DNA of 64,000 nucleotides, taken from the NCBI GenBank assembly GCA_965224735.1, contig OZ245059.1, positions 1,364,001 to 1,428,000 of the forward strand. Direction: 5' to 3'. The stretch's first letter is position 1. Each line of letters begins with the position of its first letter. The stretch is from Robiginitomaculum_A sp036478535. Lineage in GTDB: Bacteria; Pseudomonadota; Alphaproteobacteria; Caulobacterales; Maricaulaceae. Shown in pieces: positions 50,566 through 61,084 of the stretch. The position numbers and the translations under genes were made by a program. Below the pieces are notes generated by a model that was not told where the DNA came from, made no database searches, and was given only the letters and a program-made list of their open reading frames with translations.

Positions 50566-53403
50566 ATGCCTAGCAAGACACTTGAAAATGGGTTCGACCC
50601 TATCGCCGCCGAGCAGCGCATTTATAAAATGTGGGAAGAAGCGGGTGCGTTTAAGCCTAAATATGATCCAGAGCTAGAGCCATATTCTATTGTCATCCCG
50701 CCGCCCAATGTAACGGGCAATTTACATATGGGCCATGCGCTTAATGTGACTTTGCAAGATGTGCTGGTTCGTTTTGAGCGTATGCGCGGCAAAGATGTTC
50801 TTTGGCAGCCGGGTATGGATCATGCGGGCATTGCGACCCAAATGGTGGTTGAGCGCAAACTGGCCGAAGAGGGCAATATTGGCCGTAAGGACATGAGCCG
50901 CAAGGATTTTATTGCCAAAGTTTGGGAGTGGAAAGAGGAAAACGGCGGCAATATCGAGAACCAAACCCGAAGGCTGGGCGCGTCATGCGATTGGTCACGC
51001 TCGCGCTTTACCATGGACGAAGGTCTATCAGACGCCGTATGCAAAGTCTTCGTCAAAATGTATGAAAAAGGCCTTATCTACCGCGATAAACGCCTTGTGA
51101 ACTGGGATCCGTATTTTCAGACCGCGATTTCTAATGTCGAAGTTGAGAACATCGAAAAAGATGGTCATTTCTGGCACTTCAAATATCTGATTGAGGGCGG
51201 GGAGACCTATACTTATATAGAAAAAGATGAAGCTGGAAACATCACGCTTGAGGAAGAGCGTGATTATATTTCTATCGCCACAACTCGTCCAGAAACCATG
51301 CTGGGTGATGGAGCCGTGGCTGTGCATCCTAGCGATGAGCGCTACGCGCCGATTGTTGGCAAGAAAGTACTGCTGCCATTGGCTGATAGATATATACCTA
51401 TTATCATAGATGAGCATCCCGACCCTGATAAAGGATCAGGCGCGGTAAAAATAACGGGAGCACATGATTTTAACGATTACGAAGTTGCAAAGCGGCACAA
51501 TTTACCGCTGCATGTCATTATGGACGAAAAAGGCCACATGAAAGAAAGCGAGATCATGCCCGCGAAATATGTGGGCATGGATAGGTTCGCTGCGCGCAAA
51601 GCGGTGGTTGCTGATATTGACGCCATTGGGCTGCTTGAGAAAACCGAAACCCGTAAAATTCAAGTCCCTATGGGTGACCGCTCTGGCGTGGTCATAGAGC
51701 CTATGCTGACTGACCAATGGTATGTAAACGCGAAAGAAATCGCAAAAGACGCGATTAAGGCGATGGATGATGGTACAACCACATTCAAACCTGGCAACTG
51801 GAAAAAAACTTGGGATCAATGGATGAATAACATCCAGCCCTGGTGTATTTCAAGACAGCTCTGGTGGGGACACAGGGTTCCTGCTTGGTATGGTATAAGC
51901 TTAAAATCAGTTGCGACTTATGAGGATGGAAAAAATTATGAAAGAAAAATTTTTGTTGCTGAGACAAAACAAGAAGCTCTTGCGCAAGCAAAAAAATATT
52001 ACGGAGAAAATGTGCAGGTCAATATATCTGAGGATGATGTTACTTGCCATGTAGTTGATGAAGATGACAATTTATCAAACATTGATTTAGCCCGTGACAC
52101 CGACGTTCTAGACACATGGTTTTCCTCTGGCCTTTGGCCATTCGCGACTATGGGCTGGCCTGAAGACACTGAGGACATGAAACGCTTCTATCCAACCTCG
52201 GTTGTGGTCACCGCCTTTGATATTATCTTTTTCTGGGTGGCGCGGATGATGATGCAGGGGCTTCATTTGACGGGGCAAGTGCCGTTTAAGGACGTGTATA
52301 TTCACGCGATTGTGCGCGACGAAAAGGGTGCAAAAATGTCCAAGTCCAAGGGCAATGTTATTGACCCATTGGTGCTGGTTGATAAATATGGAGCGGATGC
52401 GTTGCGCTTTACTTTATCTGCGATGGCGGCCATGGGCCGAGACATTAGGTTATCAGAGCAACGCATTGAAGGATATCGTAATTTTGGCACAAAACTTTGG
52501 AATGCTGCCCGCTTTTTAGAGATGAAAGATTGCGCGCCCGTAAAAGATTTCAAACCATTATCTTGCCAAGAAACCGTCAACAAATGGATTGTTGGTGAAG
52601 CGGCAAAAGCGGCAAAAGCCGTTACCGCATCTATCAAAGCTTATCGGTTTAACGACGCGGCAGACACAGCCTATAAATTCTCGCGCGGTTTGTTTTGCGA
52701 TTGGTATGTGGAGTTGATTAAGCCCGTCATGGACGGGGATAATGAAGCGGCAAAAACCGAGACTCGCGCTTGCGCGTCTTGGGCTTATGAACAAATTTTA
52801 AAGCTGTTGCATCCGTTCATGCCGTTCCTCACCGAAGAGCTTTGGGACGCAACAGATAAAAATGGCACGCACAAATCTTTCCTCATGAGCGCAGATTGGC
52901 CAGTGTTGGGTAATGACTTTATCAACGCTGGGGCCGAGACCGATATTGCATGGCTGATTGACCTTATCACCGAAGTGCGCTCCGTGCGCACCGAGATGAA
53001 TATCCCGCCGTCCCGCAAGGGTAAGATGGTTCTTATTGGCGCAAGCAAAGATACGCTCGCCCGTATGGATACCTATAAAGACGCATTAGAACGTATGGCG
53101 CGTATGTCCGAATGGAAGACGGCTAATAGCGCCCCAAGAGCATCCATCCAAGCCGTTGTTAGCGAGGCAATCATTGCTTTGCCTCTCGCAGGACTTATTG
53201 ATATGGAGGTTGAAAAATCCCGCCTGTATAAAGAAATCGAAAGCATTAAAAGCGAGATTGAGAAGATCGGCAAAAAACTTGCTAACAAAAACTTTGTCGA
53301 GCGTGCCCCAAAGGCTGTGGTGGCAGAGCAGCATACTAGGTGCGAAGCGTTTGAAGCAGAGCTTGAGAAGTTAAAACAAGCTTTGGATAATTTAGCAAGT
53401 TAG
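50566..53403 (+). CDS. valS: Valine--tRNA ligase
   Basis: A 945-residue class I synthetase. The HIGH-type motif is PNVTGNLHMGHALN (about residues 46-60), the CP1 editing domain lies about 180-400 (with RPETMLGDGAVAV), and the KMSKS motif is GAKMSKSKGNVIDP (about 585). An anticodon-binding domain and a C-terminal coiled coil (about 880-945) follow. All parts are in order. It charges tRNA-Val and removes mischarged Thr. Confidence 0.97.
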   Translation: MPSKTLENGFDPIAAEQRIYKMWEEAGAFKPKYDPELEPYSIVIPPPNVTGNLHMGHALNVTLQDVLVRFERMRGKDVLWQPGMDHAGIATQMVVERKLAEEGNIGRKDMSRKDFIAKVWEWKEENGGNIENQTRRLGASCDWSRSRFTMDEGLSDAVCKVFVKMYEKGLIYRDKRLVNWDPYFQTAISNVEVENIEKDGHFWHFKYLIEGGETYTYIEKDEAGNITLEEERDYISIATTRPETMLGDGAVAVHPSDERYAPIVGKKVLLPLADRYIPIIIDEHPDPDKGSGAVKITGAHDFNDYEVAKRHNLPLHVIMDEKGHMKESEIMPAKYVGMDRFAARKAVVADIDAIGLLEKTETRKIQVPMGDRSGVVIEPMLTDQWYVNAKEIAKDAIKAMDDGTTTFKPGNWKKTWDQWMNNIQPWCISRQLWWGHRVPAWYGISLKSVATYEDGKNYERKIFVAETKQEALAQAKKYYGENVQVNISEDDVTCHVVDEDDNLSNIDLARDTDVLDTWFSSGLWPFATMGWPEDTEDMKRFYPTSVVVTAFDIIFFWVARMMMQGLHLTGQVPFKDVYIHAIVRDEKGAKMSKSKGNVIDPLVLVDKYGADALRFTLSAMAAMGRDIRLSEQRIEGYRNFGTKLWNAARFLEMKDCAPVKDFKPLSCQETVNKWIVGEAAKAAKAVTASIKAYRFNDAADTAYKFSRGLFCDWYVELIKPVMDGDNEAAKTETRACASWAYEQILKLLHPFMPFLTEELWDATDKNGTHKSFLMSADWPVLGNDFINAGAETDIAWLIDLITEVRSVRTEMNIPPSRKGKMVLIGASKDTLARMDTYKDALERMARMSEWKTANSAPRASIQAVVSEAIIALPLAGLIDMEVEKSRLYKEIESIKSEIEKIGKKLANKNFVERAPKAVVAEQHTRCEAFEAELEKLKQALDNLAS

Positions 53404-53418
53404 TAAGACTAAGAGGAG

Positions 53419-54387
53419 ATGATGGGAAATATACAGGTATATTTTGATGAAAGTAGAGCCGAATTTAAAGGTTTTAATGCCTATTATACTAAGACAATTT
53501 CACCTTTTTTGGTGCGTAAGGAAGGCGAGAGAATTGAGAGAGTAACGAAGGCTAAAAAAATAGGCAACATCGTTGGCGGCGTTATACTGGCGATCGCTGC
53601 CTTTCTTTATTTTCGTACTGGCTCGGTTGTCGCTGGGCTCCTGGTTGGCGCGCTTGCAGTACTTGTAAAATTTGTAACCCCTGCCGCTATGCTCTCCAAA
53701 ATAAAAGGGGAAACCAAAGAATTTCTCATTGGCAAGATTTGTTCCTTTTTAGGGTGGAGCTTTACCGTAAAGGATTTCGAAGACCCTGATCTTGAGATTT
53801 GGCAAAAGAATAGATTGTTACCCAGCTATGATCGTTCAAACTTTGAAGATGAAATGAGAGGGCAGTCACATGGCGCTAATTTTATTCTCTGCGAAGCGCA
53901 TTTGGAAACGCAGCATACAGATAGTGACGGTGACACGAATTGGCGCACGGCCTTTCGCGGTATATTACTTGTTATAAATTTTCATACAAAGTTTGAAGGT
54001 CGTACCGTTGTGCTGCGCGACGCGGGGATTTTCAATTTCAAGAAGAAGGCGGGCATGAAAAGAGTGGGGCTTGCCGACCCAGTTTTTGAAAAGATTTTTG
54101 AAGCTTATAGCACGGACCAAGTTGAAGCGCGTTATCTCCTAACCCCAACCTTTATGCAGCGGCTTGTGGATTTGGAAACCTCTGTCAAAGGCAAAAGAAT
54201 CCACTTTGGTTTTATAGATGAAAAACTGCATATTGCGATTGAAGCACCAAACCAGTTTGAAACAGGTTCTATGTTCAAGCCATTGGTGAACCATGAGCGA
54301 GTAGAAACAATCTTGAAAGAGCTAAGCTCTGTATTGGATATTATTGACGGGGTGATAAAACCGCTGGAAAAACGCAGAAAGTATTAA
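53419..54387 (+). CDS. DUF3137 domain-containing membrane protein
   Basis: A 322-residue protein with two close membrane segments (about 48-88, IGNIVGGVILAIAAFLYF then VAGLLVGALAVLVKFV). The following soluble part matches DUF3137, including FRGILLVINFHTKFEGRTVV and RYLLTPTFMQRLVDLE. The function of this family is not established. It starts 15 bases after valS, so it probably shares its transcript. Confidence 0.8.
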   Translation: MMGNIQVYFDESRAEFKGFNAYYTKTISPFLVRKEGERIERVTKAKKIGNIVGGVILAIAAFLYFRTGSVVAGLLVGALAVLVKFVTPAAMLSKIKGETKEFLIGKICSFLGWSFTVKDFEDPDLEIWQKNRLLPSYDRSNFEDEMRGQSHGANFILCEAHLETQHTDSDGDTNWRTAFRGILLVINFHTKFEGRTVVLRDAGIFNFKKKAGMKRVGLADPVFEKIFEAYSTDQVEARYLLTPTFMQRLVDLETSVKGKRIHFGFIDEKLHIAIEAPNQFETGSMFKPLVNHERVETILKELSSVLDIIDGVIKPLEKRRKY

Positions 54388-54520
54388 GGCTATTTTTCGG
54401 TGTTTAGGTTGAAAACATAAGCCTTATTTCGCATGTTCTCATGCTCCATTAACTTTATGGAAGACTGTAGCTCCAATGGGGTTTTTCTAATTAAAACCGC
54501 AAATATAAAATAAAGTTTCA

Positions 54521-54551
54521 TTGACAAAACAATTGAATGTGAGATATGCAA
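54521..54551 (+). promoter_or_regulatory. Possible sigma-70-type promoter for the PhoD-like gene
   Basis: TTGACA at 54521-54526 is followed, 18 bases later, by TATGCA (54545-54550) in a very AT-rich stretch. The start codon is 30 bases downstream. The -35 box is perfect, the -10 box only fair. Confidence 0.45.
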
Positions 54552-54580
54552 TATATATATTTTTTTAAGTTAGGAAAACT

Positions 54581-57343
54581 ATGTCTCTTTCTAGGCGTAA
54601 TATTTTAAAATCTTTACTTGTGTCTACTGTATCTATTTTGGCTATTCAAAGAGCCGGAATTGCCAGCGCTCAGAATGTTAGTTCAAGGGCAGGCTGGATT
54701 GGTGTGGCTGGGGAGCATGAAATCCCTCTCGTGGATGGGTTTAATCTAGGTTCTGAGTGGGAAAGTTTGAATCCAGGCTACTGGCATGTAGAAAATGGTT
54801 TGATTTGCCGGAATATTCGGTCGATAGGTGATCGTGCCCGTAATACTGGCTTTCCATTCCATTATGAGAGTCAGATAAATCCTGAAGGCGTTATGCCGAT
54901 CGAGTATGACCCGACTCTGCCTATGGGCATCATATGGAATCGTCACTGGAAACTTGCCGATAATTTTGGTTTAAAACTAACAGCAAAAGTAAAGAGCCTA
55001 ACGTCACTGCTAGCTGCAGAAGATGATATTGGTTGGAATATGTATCAACCTGGTTATGGGTTGATCGGCCTTGCTTTTGGCGGGGATACTCAATTTGAAA
55101 GTTTTTATCCCTCGCCAGATGCTTCCCCGTTATTTCTGGTGAAAGAAGATGGGACGTATGGCTTGATGCGTTATACTGACTGGGAGCCAGTGCCTGTGAC
55201 GGGAACTGCGTTTGGTCGCGTAAAGCCTCTTGCTGAAGGAGATGTGATTGAGTTGTCTGTTTCGATTACTGGCTTTTCAGCTGCCAGTTGTGATGTTAAG
55301 GCGGAGATTAGTGTCAACGGCAAGGCGGCGTCACCACTTCATTGGAAGGCTAATAAGGGGCAAGTCGAAGGCTTGTTCGGGTTATCAGCACGGGGCTTGC
55401 TTGATGTGGAAGTTGAGGAAATTAGCATTAAGCCGAATGTGAATAAGAAACTTAACGCGCCATTGAATGATTGCCATGTTTGTTATCCGCTTGGCGATAC
55501 CCTTCGTGAGACAAAAGAGGGCTGGGTGGTTCGTTTCATGGGGCTCTTTCGGAGCGATGCTGAGCGTGCGGAAATCCGTGTCGCTGACACTCCCAACCCG
55601 AGGGGTGGCTGGAGTAAGGTTGCTGTCGCAGGTTCTGCTGCAATTATCAGTAATGATTTTCGCCGTAATACGGCGGTGATTGATGTGGTTTTGCCAAGTA
55701 ACCCTGCAAATAAAGCAATGTATTATACCGTCTGGAAAGGCGGTAAGGATGTAACAAGTGATCCACGTATCGGTACGGCAAGTGTTGGTCTTGGCACTGG
55801 GCTTGTGGCTGATTCCCCGGCAGATGGCGCCTATGTAGGGCGTCTCCCTAGGTTGGTAGCGCCATACAGGCTCTGTGGTCTTTCCTGTCATGCCATTCAT
55901 ACTGCAGCCAAGGCCGACCTGGTGGGTGCTGATGGGGGGGCTTGTGGGCCGCGTATCGTGGGGGCGCAGGAGGGGAGCGCATGTGGTATTGATAAACCTT
56001 TTTATGTGCATGACCAGCCATGCGAGGGAGCCTTTCAGCATTTAGAAGATTTTAACTATCAGATCATGTTATGGGAGGATGATGTTTGGTATATGGAGTT
56101 GTTGCTTTATCCGCCATCCACAGACGATGCCTATAAAATCGTAACGACCTCCATTGCAGGCCCTACCACGCGTTGGCAAATGATGCGGCACTGGAATGTG
56201 CTTAATCCTGGCGATCATGATCATGGTATGGATGACGTGAAGGGGCCAGAACAACTTTTGATTCGCAACCGGAATGATCTCGGCCAGGATTCGAGTTATA
56301 TGGTGCGTAACTTCCAGATTGTTAGCCATTTGATGACTGGTAAGGAGAATCCATCTGGCAAGGATAACCCTAAACGCTGGCGCAGTTGGAAAATGCCGAA
56401 CCGGGATTTCACGTTGCTGGTGATGGACTCAAGGCTATGGCGTACAAGTCAGGATACCGCCATCTGGGATGATGAGGGTTGGGGTAAAGACAAGGAAATT
56501 TACAATAGGGAAGATCCGACACGCACTTTATTGGGAGAAGAGCAATTTGCTTGGTTAACGCAGGAGCTTAGAACCGACTCGTCGCCTTTGATTTGCTTGA
56601 CTGGGATCAATGTTTTGCACACTATCTGGGGCGGGCATAGAGGTGATGGTTGGCTTAATAGTATTATTGATCGAGACCGAGTGAGTGCTGACTATGCGGG
56701 TTGGGTGAAAGCTGGCGCAGACCGCATAATTGACTTGATCAGTGGTCGCGGCGGTGTGGTTTCGGTTTATGGTGACGTTCATGCTGGTAGCATTGTTCGG
56801 AACACGGACAAACATTTTTATGAATGCTCATTTGGCCCCATCGGGCGTTGGGGCTCGCGCTCTCTTATAGAAGGGTTCGGCCGTAATATGAAAGATTTCG
56901 ATGGTCGCCCGATCGAAGTAATTTCCCTCTACCATGATACATATAAGAACCCTGATTTGGAACTTCAGGAGACTGTCAATTACTGGAATGTCCTTGATGC
57001 TACTTTTGATTCTTCGAAAGATGATGCAGAAATAAGCTTGGCAATTCGTAATATTACGGACAATATGAGAGCGGCACCTAGAGGTGGAGGAGCCGTGCGG
57101 GCAAAAGTTTCTGAGATGGGGCGAAAGGGAACGGCTCGCTTGCCGAAAGTGAAGACCCTTAAGAATGCTGATCTTCTTTTCCTCACTCGTGATGGTGATC
57201 CTATACGTGGTGCGCGGAGCCTTTCTGATGGCACCGTTCCTATCACTACGCTTTCCGATGTTGCGCCTGGAGAAGACATAATCATCTTAGCGACAAAAGG
57301 GGTCAAAACAAAAAGCCAGCTTATCCGTTTGAAGGGGATCTAA
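54581..57343 (+). CDS. Tat-exported PhoD-like metallophosphatase, putative
   Basis: A 920-residue protein. The N-terminus MSLSRRNILKSLLVSTVSIL is a twin-arginine signal (Arg5-Arg6), so it is exported folded. The C-terminal half resembles the PhoD/alkaline phosphatase D metallophosphatase: WNVLNPGDHDHGMDD (about 545), LLVMDSRLWRTS (about 612), EQFAWLTQEL (about 655) and VVSVYGDVHAGS (about 730). The N-terminal half (about 45-280) looks like a beta-sandwich carbohydrate-binding or concanavalin-like module. Length is well above the usual 450-550 of PhoD. Next to a TonB receptor and a mutarotase-like gene, it may act on a phosphorylated or sulfated polysaccharide; the substrate is unknown. Confidence 0.68.
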   Translation: MSLSRRNILKSLLVSTVSILAIQRAGIASAQNVSSRAGWIGVAGEHEIPLVDGFNLGSEWESLNPGYWHVENGLICRNIRSIGDRARNTGFPFHYESQINPEGVMPIEYDPTLPMGIIWNRHWKLADNFGLKLTAKVKSLTSLLAAEDDIGWNMYQPGYGLIGLAFGGDTQFESFYPSPDASPLFLVKEDGTYGLMRYTDWEPVPVTGTAFGRVKPLAEGDVIELSVSITGFSAASCDVKAEISVNGKAASPLHWKANKGQVEGLFGLSARGLLDVEVEEISIKPNVNKKLNAPLNDCHVCYPLGDTLRETKEGWVVRFMGLFRSDAERAEIRVADTPNPRGGWSKVAVAGSAAIISNDFRRNTAVIDVVLPSNPANKAMYYTVWKGGKDVTSDPRIGTASVGLGTGLVADSPADGAYVGRLPRLVAPYRLCGLSCHAIHTAAKADLVGADGGACGPRIVGAQEGSACGIDKPFYVHDQPCEGAFQHLEDFNYQIMLWEDDVWYMELLLYPPSTDDAYKIVTTSIAGPTTRWQMMRHWNVLNPGDHDHGMDDVKGPEQLLIRNRNDLGQDSSYMVRNFQIVSHLMTGKENPSGKDNPKRWRSWKMPNRDFTLLVMDSRLWRTSQDTAIWDDEGWGKDKEIYNREDPTRTLLGEEQFAWLTQELRTDSSPLICLTGINVLHTIWGGHRGDGWLNSIIDRDRVSADYAGWVKAGADRIIDLISGRGGVVSVYGDVHAGSIVRNTDKHFYECSFGPIGRWGSRSLIEGFGRNMKDFDGRPIEVISLYHDTYKNPDLELQETVNYWNVLDATFDSSKDDAEISLAIRNITDNMRAAPRGGGAVRAKVSEMGRKGTARLPKVKTLKNADLLFLTRDGDPIRGARSLSDGTVPITTLSDVAPGEDIIILATKGVKTKSQLIRLKGI

Positions 57344-57435
57344 ATTAAACAGAAGGTGTATTAGATTAGATGTTTGAATTAGTAGTCTAGGGCTAATTAT
57401 TTTTTGCATTTTTAGTAAATTTATTAGGCTTTGTA

Positions 57436-57470
57436 TTGACAACGCTATTAATACTATTAATAGTATTAAT
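57436..57470 (+). promoter_or_regulatory. Promoter with overlapping 24-bp palindromic operator
   Basis: TTGACA at 57436-57441 is followed by a perfect 24-base palindrome at 57447-57470 with half-site ATTAATACTATT. The palindrome covers the expected -10 region, so a bound dimeric regulator would block RNA polymerase. The IclR-type regulator at 61137-61955 is an obvious candidate, though no binding evidence exists. Confidence 0.55.
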
Positions 57471-57510
57471 TAATAATAATTATATTAACCAAAGGGGAAG
57501 GGAATACAAA

Positions 57511-60270
57511 ATGAAAATATTTACAGGGAGACAGGTTCTGGCTAAGCGTAAAAGGGATTTTTTACAAGCTGTGGCGCCTATAGCGCTTATGGCTCTTATG
57601 CCAAGCGCGGTATATGCTCAAGAAGCAAATAATGAGGGCGGGGGGCAAGTAAGAGATGAAATTATTGTAACTGGAACTTATTCACAAAGCCTCGCTAGTG
57701 CGAATAAATTAAAGAGGCAGGCAACCAGTGTTGTGGATGCGATCGTAGCGGAAGATATTGGTAAGTTTGCCGATTCAAACGTTGCTGAATCTTTGCAAAG
57801 AATAACGGGTGTTGCTATCGATAGAGAAGGTGGTGAAGGGCGCTTTGTGAGTGTTAGGGGTTTGGGACCTGAGTTTGTAAAAGTCACTGTCAATGGTCGT
57901 ACGGCTCCTGCTGCGGGTAGTAATACTGCAATTATAGAGCGGCGCTTGGCTTCGAGACGTTTTAGTTTTGACGAATTGCAGTCAGAGATGGTTTCTGCAT
58001 TAGAGGTATATAAATCACCTCAGGCAAATATTACTACAGGCGGCATTGGTGGGGTTATTAATATAGTGACGCCGCGCCCCTTAGGTTTGGGTGATGTACG
58101 AAGTGTAAGCGTAAGTGGTGTGTTAGATACGTTCGCTGACAGTATCACGCCAAAGGTTTCTGGCCTCGTAAGTCATGAATTTAATGATGATTTGGGTGTT
58201 TTAGTGTCGGGTTCATTTTTCAAAAGAAATCGGCGTTATGACCTTATCGATTCGTTGATATTTACCCCTATTGGTTCTGGTACAAATCCAAATGCTAAAG
58301 TGCCAGCTATTTTCCGGCCCTTCACCTCAAAACAAGATACAACTCGGATAAATGTTAGCTCTACTTTGCAGTGGAAGTTAGCAGATAATTTGGAGTTGGT
58401 TGTTGATGGAATATTCACAAATCTTGATGCAGACGAATATGTTCCAGGGTTGCCGATTGGGCTTAATCCAGGAAAAAAGACTTCAACAAATGTAACCGAA
58501 GATAAGCACGGTACAGCTAGAACTTATGATACAGATAGAGCTTTCGTTCGATCAGATAATAATAATAATCAATCATCAAGAAAAACGCTGGTCTTAGGTG
58601 GGAATTTAAAATATACGGGTGATTCATTTACATCCTCACTTGATGCTTCTTACACAAGAAACAAAACTCGGGACGTAAGAAAAAGGCTGTCGGCTGATGT
58701 GAAGCCTAAGACTAATTTTGGCCTTTCCCTTGATGGTGTTGGCCGGTTTGTTCCAAATTTAGCATTTACTGGTGTGGGTGATGTAAATAATTCTGATTTT
58801 TTCTTTCTTAACTTTATTAGGCAGGATTCATACAATACTACAGATAGTGAATTTCAGCTTAAAGGAGATGTAGAGTACCATACTAATTACGAAATGGGTC
58901 CCATAACAGTCTCGTCTTTACAAATTGGTGGCTTATATCAAGATCATAAGCAAGTGGTCGATTTTGATCGGTTGCACGTTAGTGGTAGTACATTTAAAGA
59001 CGGTCCAAATGGCGCGGATTTTAGTGCTTTTGTGATCCCATTCATAGGGCCTGATGATTTCTTGAAGGGAATAGATGAGGTTGGTGTATTTCCAAATAGC
59101 TTCTTTAGTATTGATGTGCTTGCAGCGTTTAAGCATTTTATTGTTGATAGGGCGGACGAAATTGATCCGAAAATATTGGCGAATACAGAAAATGCTTCAG
59201 ATGATTTTTCTGTTGTGGAGAAAAATCTTGAACTTTTTGCTCTCGCTAGCTTTGAAAATGACGCTGCGGGTATTCCATTTAGAGGTAACTTTGGGCTGCG
59301 TTATGTGAGCACTAAGCAGACATCATTGGGTAATATTGTCCCAATTATATCATTTGATCCTTCAGCGGAAACTTCTGTCAGAGGGGCTATCACGCCGACA
59401 ACTATTGACAATAATTATTCCAAATTTCTTCCTTCCTTTAATGTTGCTTTTGATGTATCAGATGACGTAATTCTCAGGGTTGGAGCAGGTCGTTCTTTAA
59501 CGCGACCAATAATACAAGATTTAGCTCCCAGTATGACTTCATTTAACTCGCGCACAGGGCAAGTTGCTAAGGGAAATCCAAACCTTTCTCCAATATTGTC
59601 TTGGTCGGGAGATGTTAGTATGGAATGGTATTTCGATGATGATGCAATCTTTTCCGTGGGGTTATTCTATAAAAATATAGACTCATTCATTAACCAAATT
59701 ACAGTTCGTTCAACATTCAAAAACCCTGACGGAAGCTTCGCTCTGGGTTTGGATGGATTGCCGCAGGTATTTGATATCAGTACGCCTCAAAATGAAGCGG
59801 GGGCTACTTTGGGAGGTTTTGAAATAAACTTTCAAAACCAATTTGATAGTTTACCTGCTCCATTTGATGGTTTGGGTACAATGATAAATTATACTTATGT
59901 TTCGTCAGATGCAGAATTTATAAACCCTGCCAGTGGCGCTGCTTTTGATATACCAGGGCTTTCTCAAAACACTATCAATCTTGGATTGTTTTATGAAAAG
60001 GGAGCGTTTAGTGGCCGTGTAAATTATAATTATCGGTCTGACTTTCTTGAACTCGTTTCTGGTTTTGGAGCAGACCCTGAGTTTGTGGCAGCCTATAGTC
60101 AAGTCGATTTTAGCACGTCATACAATATACGAGAAAACATGAGTATTTTTGTCGAAGGTCTTAACCTAACGGATAGTATTAATAAAAAATATACTTCTTT
60201 TAAGGATAGGTTGCTAAGTGTTTCTCAGACAGGAAGACGTTTTCACTTCGGTGTCAGAGCTAAATTTTAA
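57511..60270 (+). CDS. TonB-dependent receptor
   Basis: About 919 residues from the ATG at 57511, which has AAGGGGAAGGG upstream; the frame open from 57436 crosses the promoter. The signal peptide ends at about Ala36 (AVYAQ). The TonB box DEIIVTG lies at 49-55. The plug follows (NVAESLQRITGVAIDREGGE, then VSVRGLGPEFVKVTVNGRT) and a 22-strand barrel ends in RFHFGVRAKF with terminal Phe. The subfamily (TIGR01782-like) is used for oligosaccharide and other large-substrate uptake in Alphaproteobacteria and Gammaproteobacteria. Genes next to it suggest a sugar- or phosphate-containing substrate, unproven. Confidence 0.92.
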   Translation: MKIFTGRQVLAKRKRDFLQAVAPIALMALMPSAVYAQEANNEGGGQVRDEIIVTGTYSQSLASANKLKRQATSVVDAIVAEDIGKFADSNVAESLQRITGVAIDREGGEGRFVSVRGLGPEFVKVTVNGRTAPAAGSNTAIIERRLASRRFSFDELQSEMVSALEVYKSPQANITTGGIGGVINIVTPRPLGLGDVRSVSVSGVLDTFADSITPKVSGLVSHEFNDDLGVLVSGSFFKRNRRYDLIDSLIFTPIGSGTNPNAKVPAIFRPFTSKQDTTRINVSSTLQWKLADNLELVVDGIFTNLDADEYVPGLPIGLNPGKKTSTNVTEDKHGTARTYDTDRAFVRSDNNNNQSSRKTLVLGGNLKYTGDSFTSSLDASYTRNKTRDVRKRLSADVKPKTNFGLSLDGVGRFVPNLAFTGVGDVNNSDFFFLNFIRQDSYNTTDSEFQLKGDVEYHTNYEMGPITVSSLQIGGLYQDHKQVVDFDRLHVSGSTFKDGPNGADFSAFVIPFIGPDDFLKGIDEVGVFPNSFFSIDVLAAFKHFIVDRADEIDPKILANTENASDDFSVVEKNLELFALASFENDAAGIPFRGNFGLRYVSTKQTSLGNIVPIISFDPSAETSVRGAITPTTIDNNYSKFLPSFNVAFDVSDDVILRVGAGRSLTRPIIQDLAPSMTSFNSRTGQVAKGNPNLSPILSWSGDVSMEWYFDDDAIFSVGLFYKNIDSFINQITVRSTFKNPDGSFALGLDGLPQVFDISTPQNEAGATLGGFEINFQNQFDSLPAPFDGLGTMINYTYVSSDAEFINPASGAAFDIPGLSQNTINLGLFYEKGAFSGRVNYNYRSDFLELVSGFGADPEFVAAYSQVDFSTSYNIRENMSIFVEGLNLTDSINKKYTSFKDRLLSVSQTGRRFHFGVRAKF

Positions 60271-60402
60271 GCAGTAGGCAGTTTACTTGCTTGAAATGTT
60301 TTTCTAATGTTAGGAACGTAAATATTATTTACGTTCCAATACTGCTCCTTAAGCAGACATTAAATATGAAAAATTTTAAAACAATAAAGGGAGAATAAGA
60401 AT

Positions 60403-60927
60403 ATGAATATGAAGGTTATTTATATATTAATTGTTAGTTTTGTCGTAATGATCATCGCTTATTTTTTCATATTACCTGCTGAAAATATTCAAACAAAAAA
60501 TGTTCAAACTGAAAACATACAAATTGAAAATATTCAAAGAAAAATTCCATCAATATATGGTGAAACAAATAAATTAGAAAAAGGGCCAATTGTGTCTTTT
60601 GGCAGAATAATTCAACTTAAAAAAGAAAATGAGTTATCATACCGTGAAATGCATGCAGATGTATGGCCAGAAATAGTAGCAGCTATTTATGAAGCAAATA
60701 TCCGTGATTACCAACTTTATATCGCAACTATTGATAATAAAAGATATTTATTTTCACATTTTGAATATCATGGAACAGATATGAAAGCAGATCTTGCAAA
60801 ACTAGCCGCTAATCCCAAGATGAAAAACGAATGGTTGCCTATTACTGACTCGTATCAAATACGAATGCCTGAAACAGAAGATGGACAACATTGGTTCAAA
60901 TTAGAATCAATAATGCAATTGAAATGA
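60403..60927 (+). CDS. L-rhamnose-mutarotase-like protein with N-terminal membrane anchor
   Basis: A 174-residue protein. Residues 62-174 match the RhaM/DUF718 family, with SYREMHADVWPEI holding the expected Tyr80 and His84. RhaM interconverts alpha and beta anomers of L-rhamnose, and relatives act on L-fucose. Unusually, residues about 4-24 form a membrane helix (VIYILIVSFVVMIIAYFFIL), followed by a short repeat (NIQTKNVQTENIQIENIQRK), so the enzyme would be held on the periplasmic face. Classic RhaM is a cytosolic protein of about 104 residues. It sits downstream of the TonB receptor and a ribosome site AAGGGAG precedes it. Confidence 0.75.
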   Translation: MNMKVIYILIVSFVVMIIAYFFILPAENIQTKNVQTENIQIENIQRKIPSIYGETNKLEKGPIVSFGRIIQLKKENELSYREMHADVWPEIVAAIYEANIRDYQLYIATIDNKRYLFSHFEYHGTDMKADLAKLAANPKMKNEWLPITDSYQIRMPETEDGQHWFKLESIMQLK

Positions 60928-61084
60928 AGTGAAACCACCTAGGTTTTCTGGAGGTTCTATTTCTATAATAGGGACTGCCGTGAAACTATACGGTGTGCCT
61001 TAATGAAGTTGTACCCACTGGGTTTACTTGGCGAAGTATACTGTGGTCTATTTAGAAGGTTACGTTTCTCAATAGTACGCCTAA

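Noticed and set aside
57436..57510. Upstream start of the TonB receptor
   Set aside because: Those codons cover the TTGACA box and palindrome; the ATG at 57511 has a strong ribosome site and begins a normal signal peptide.
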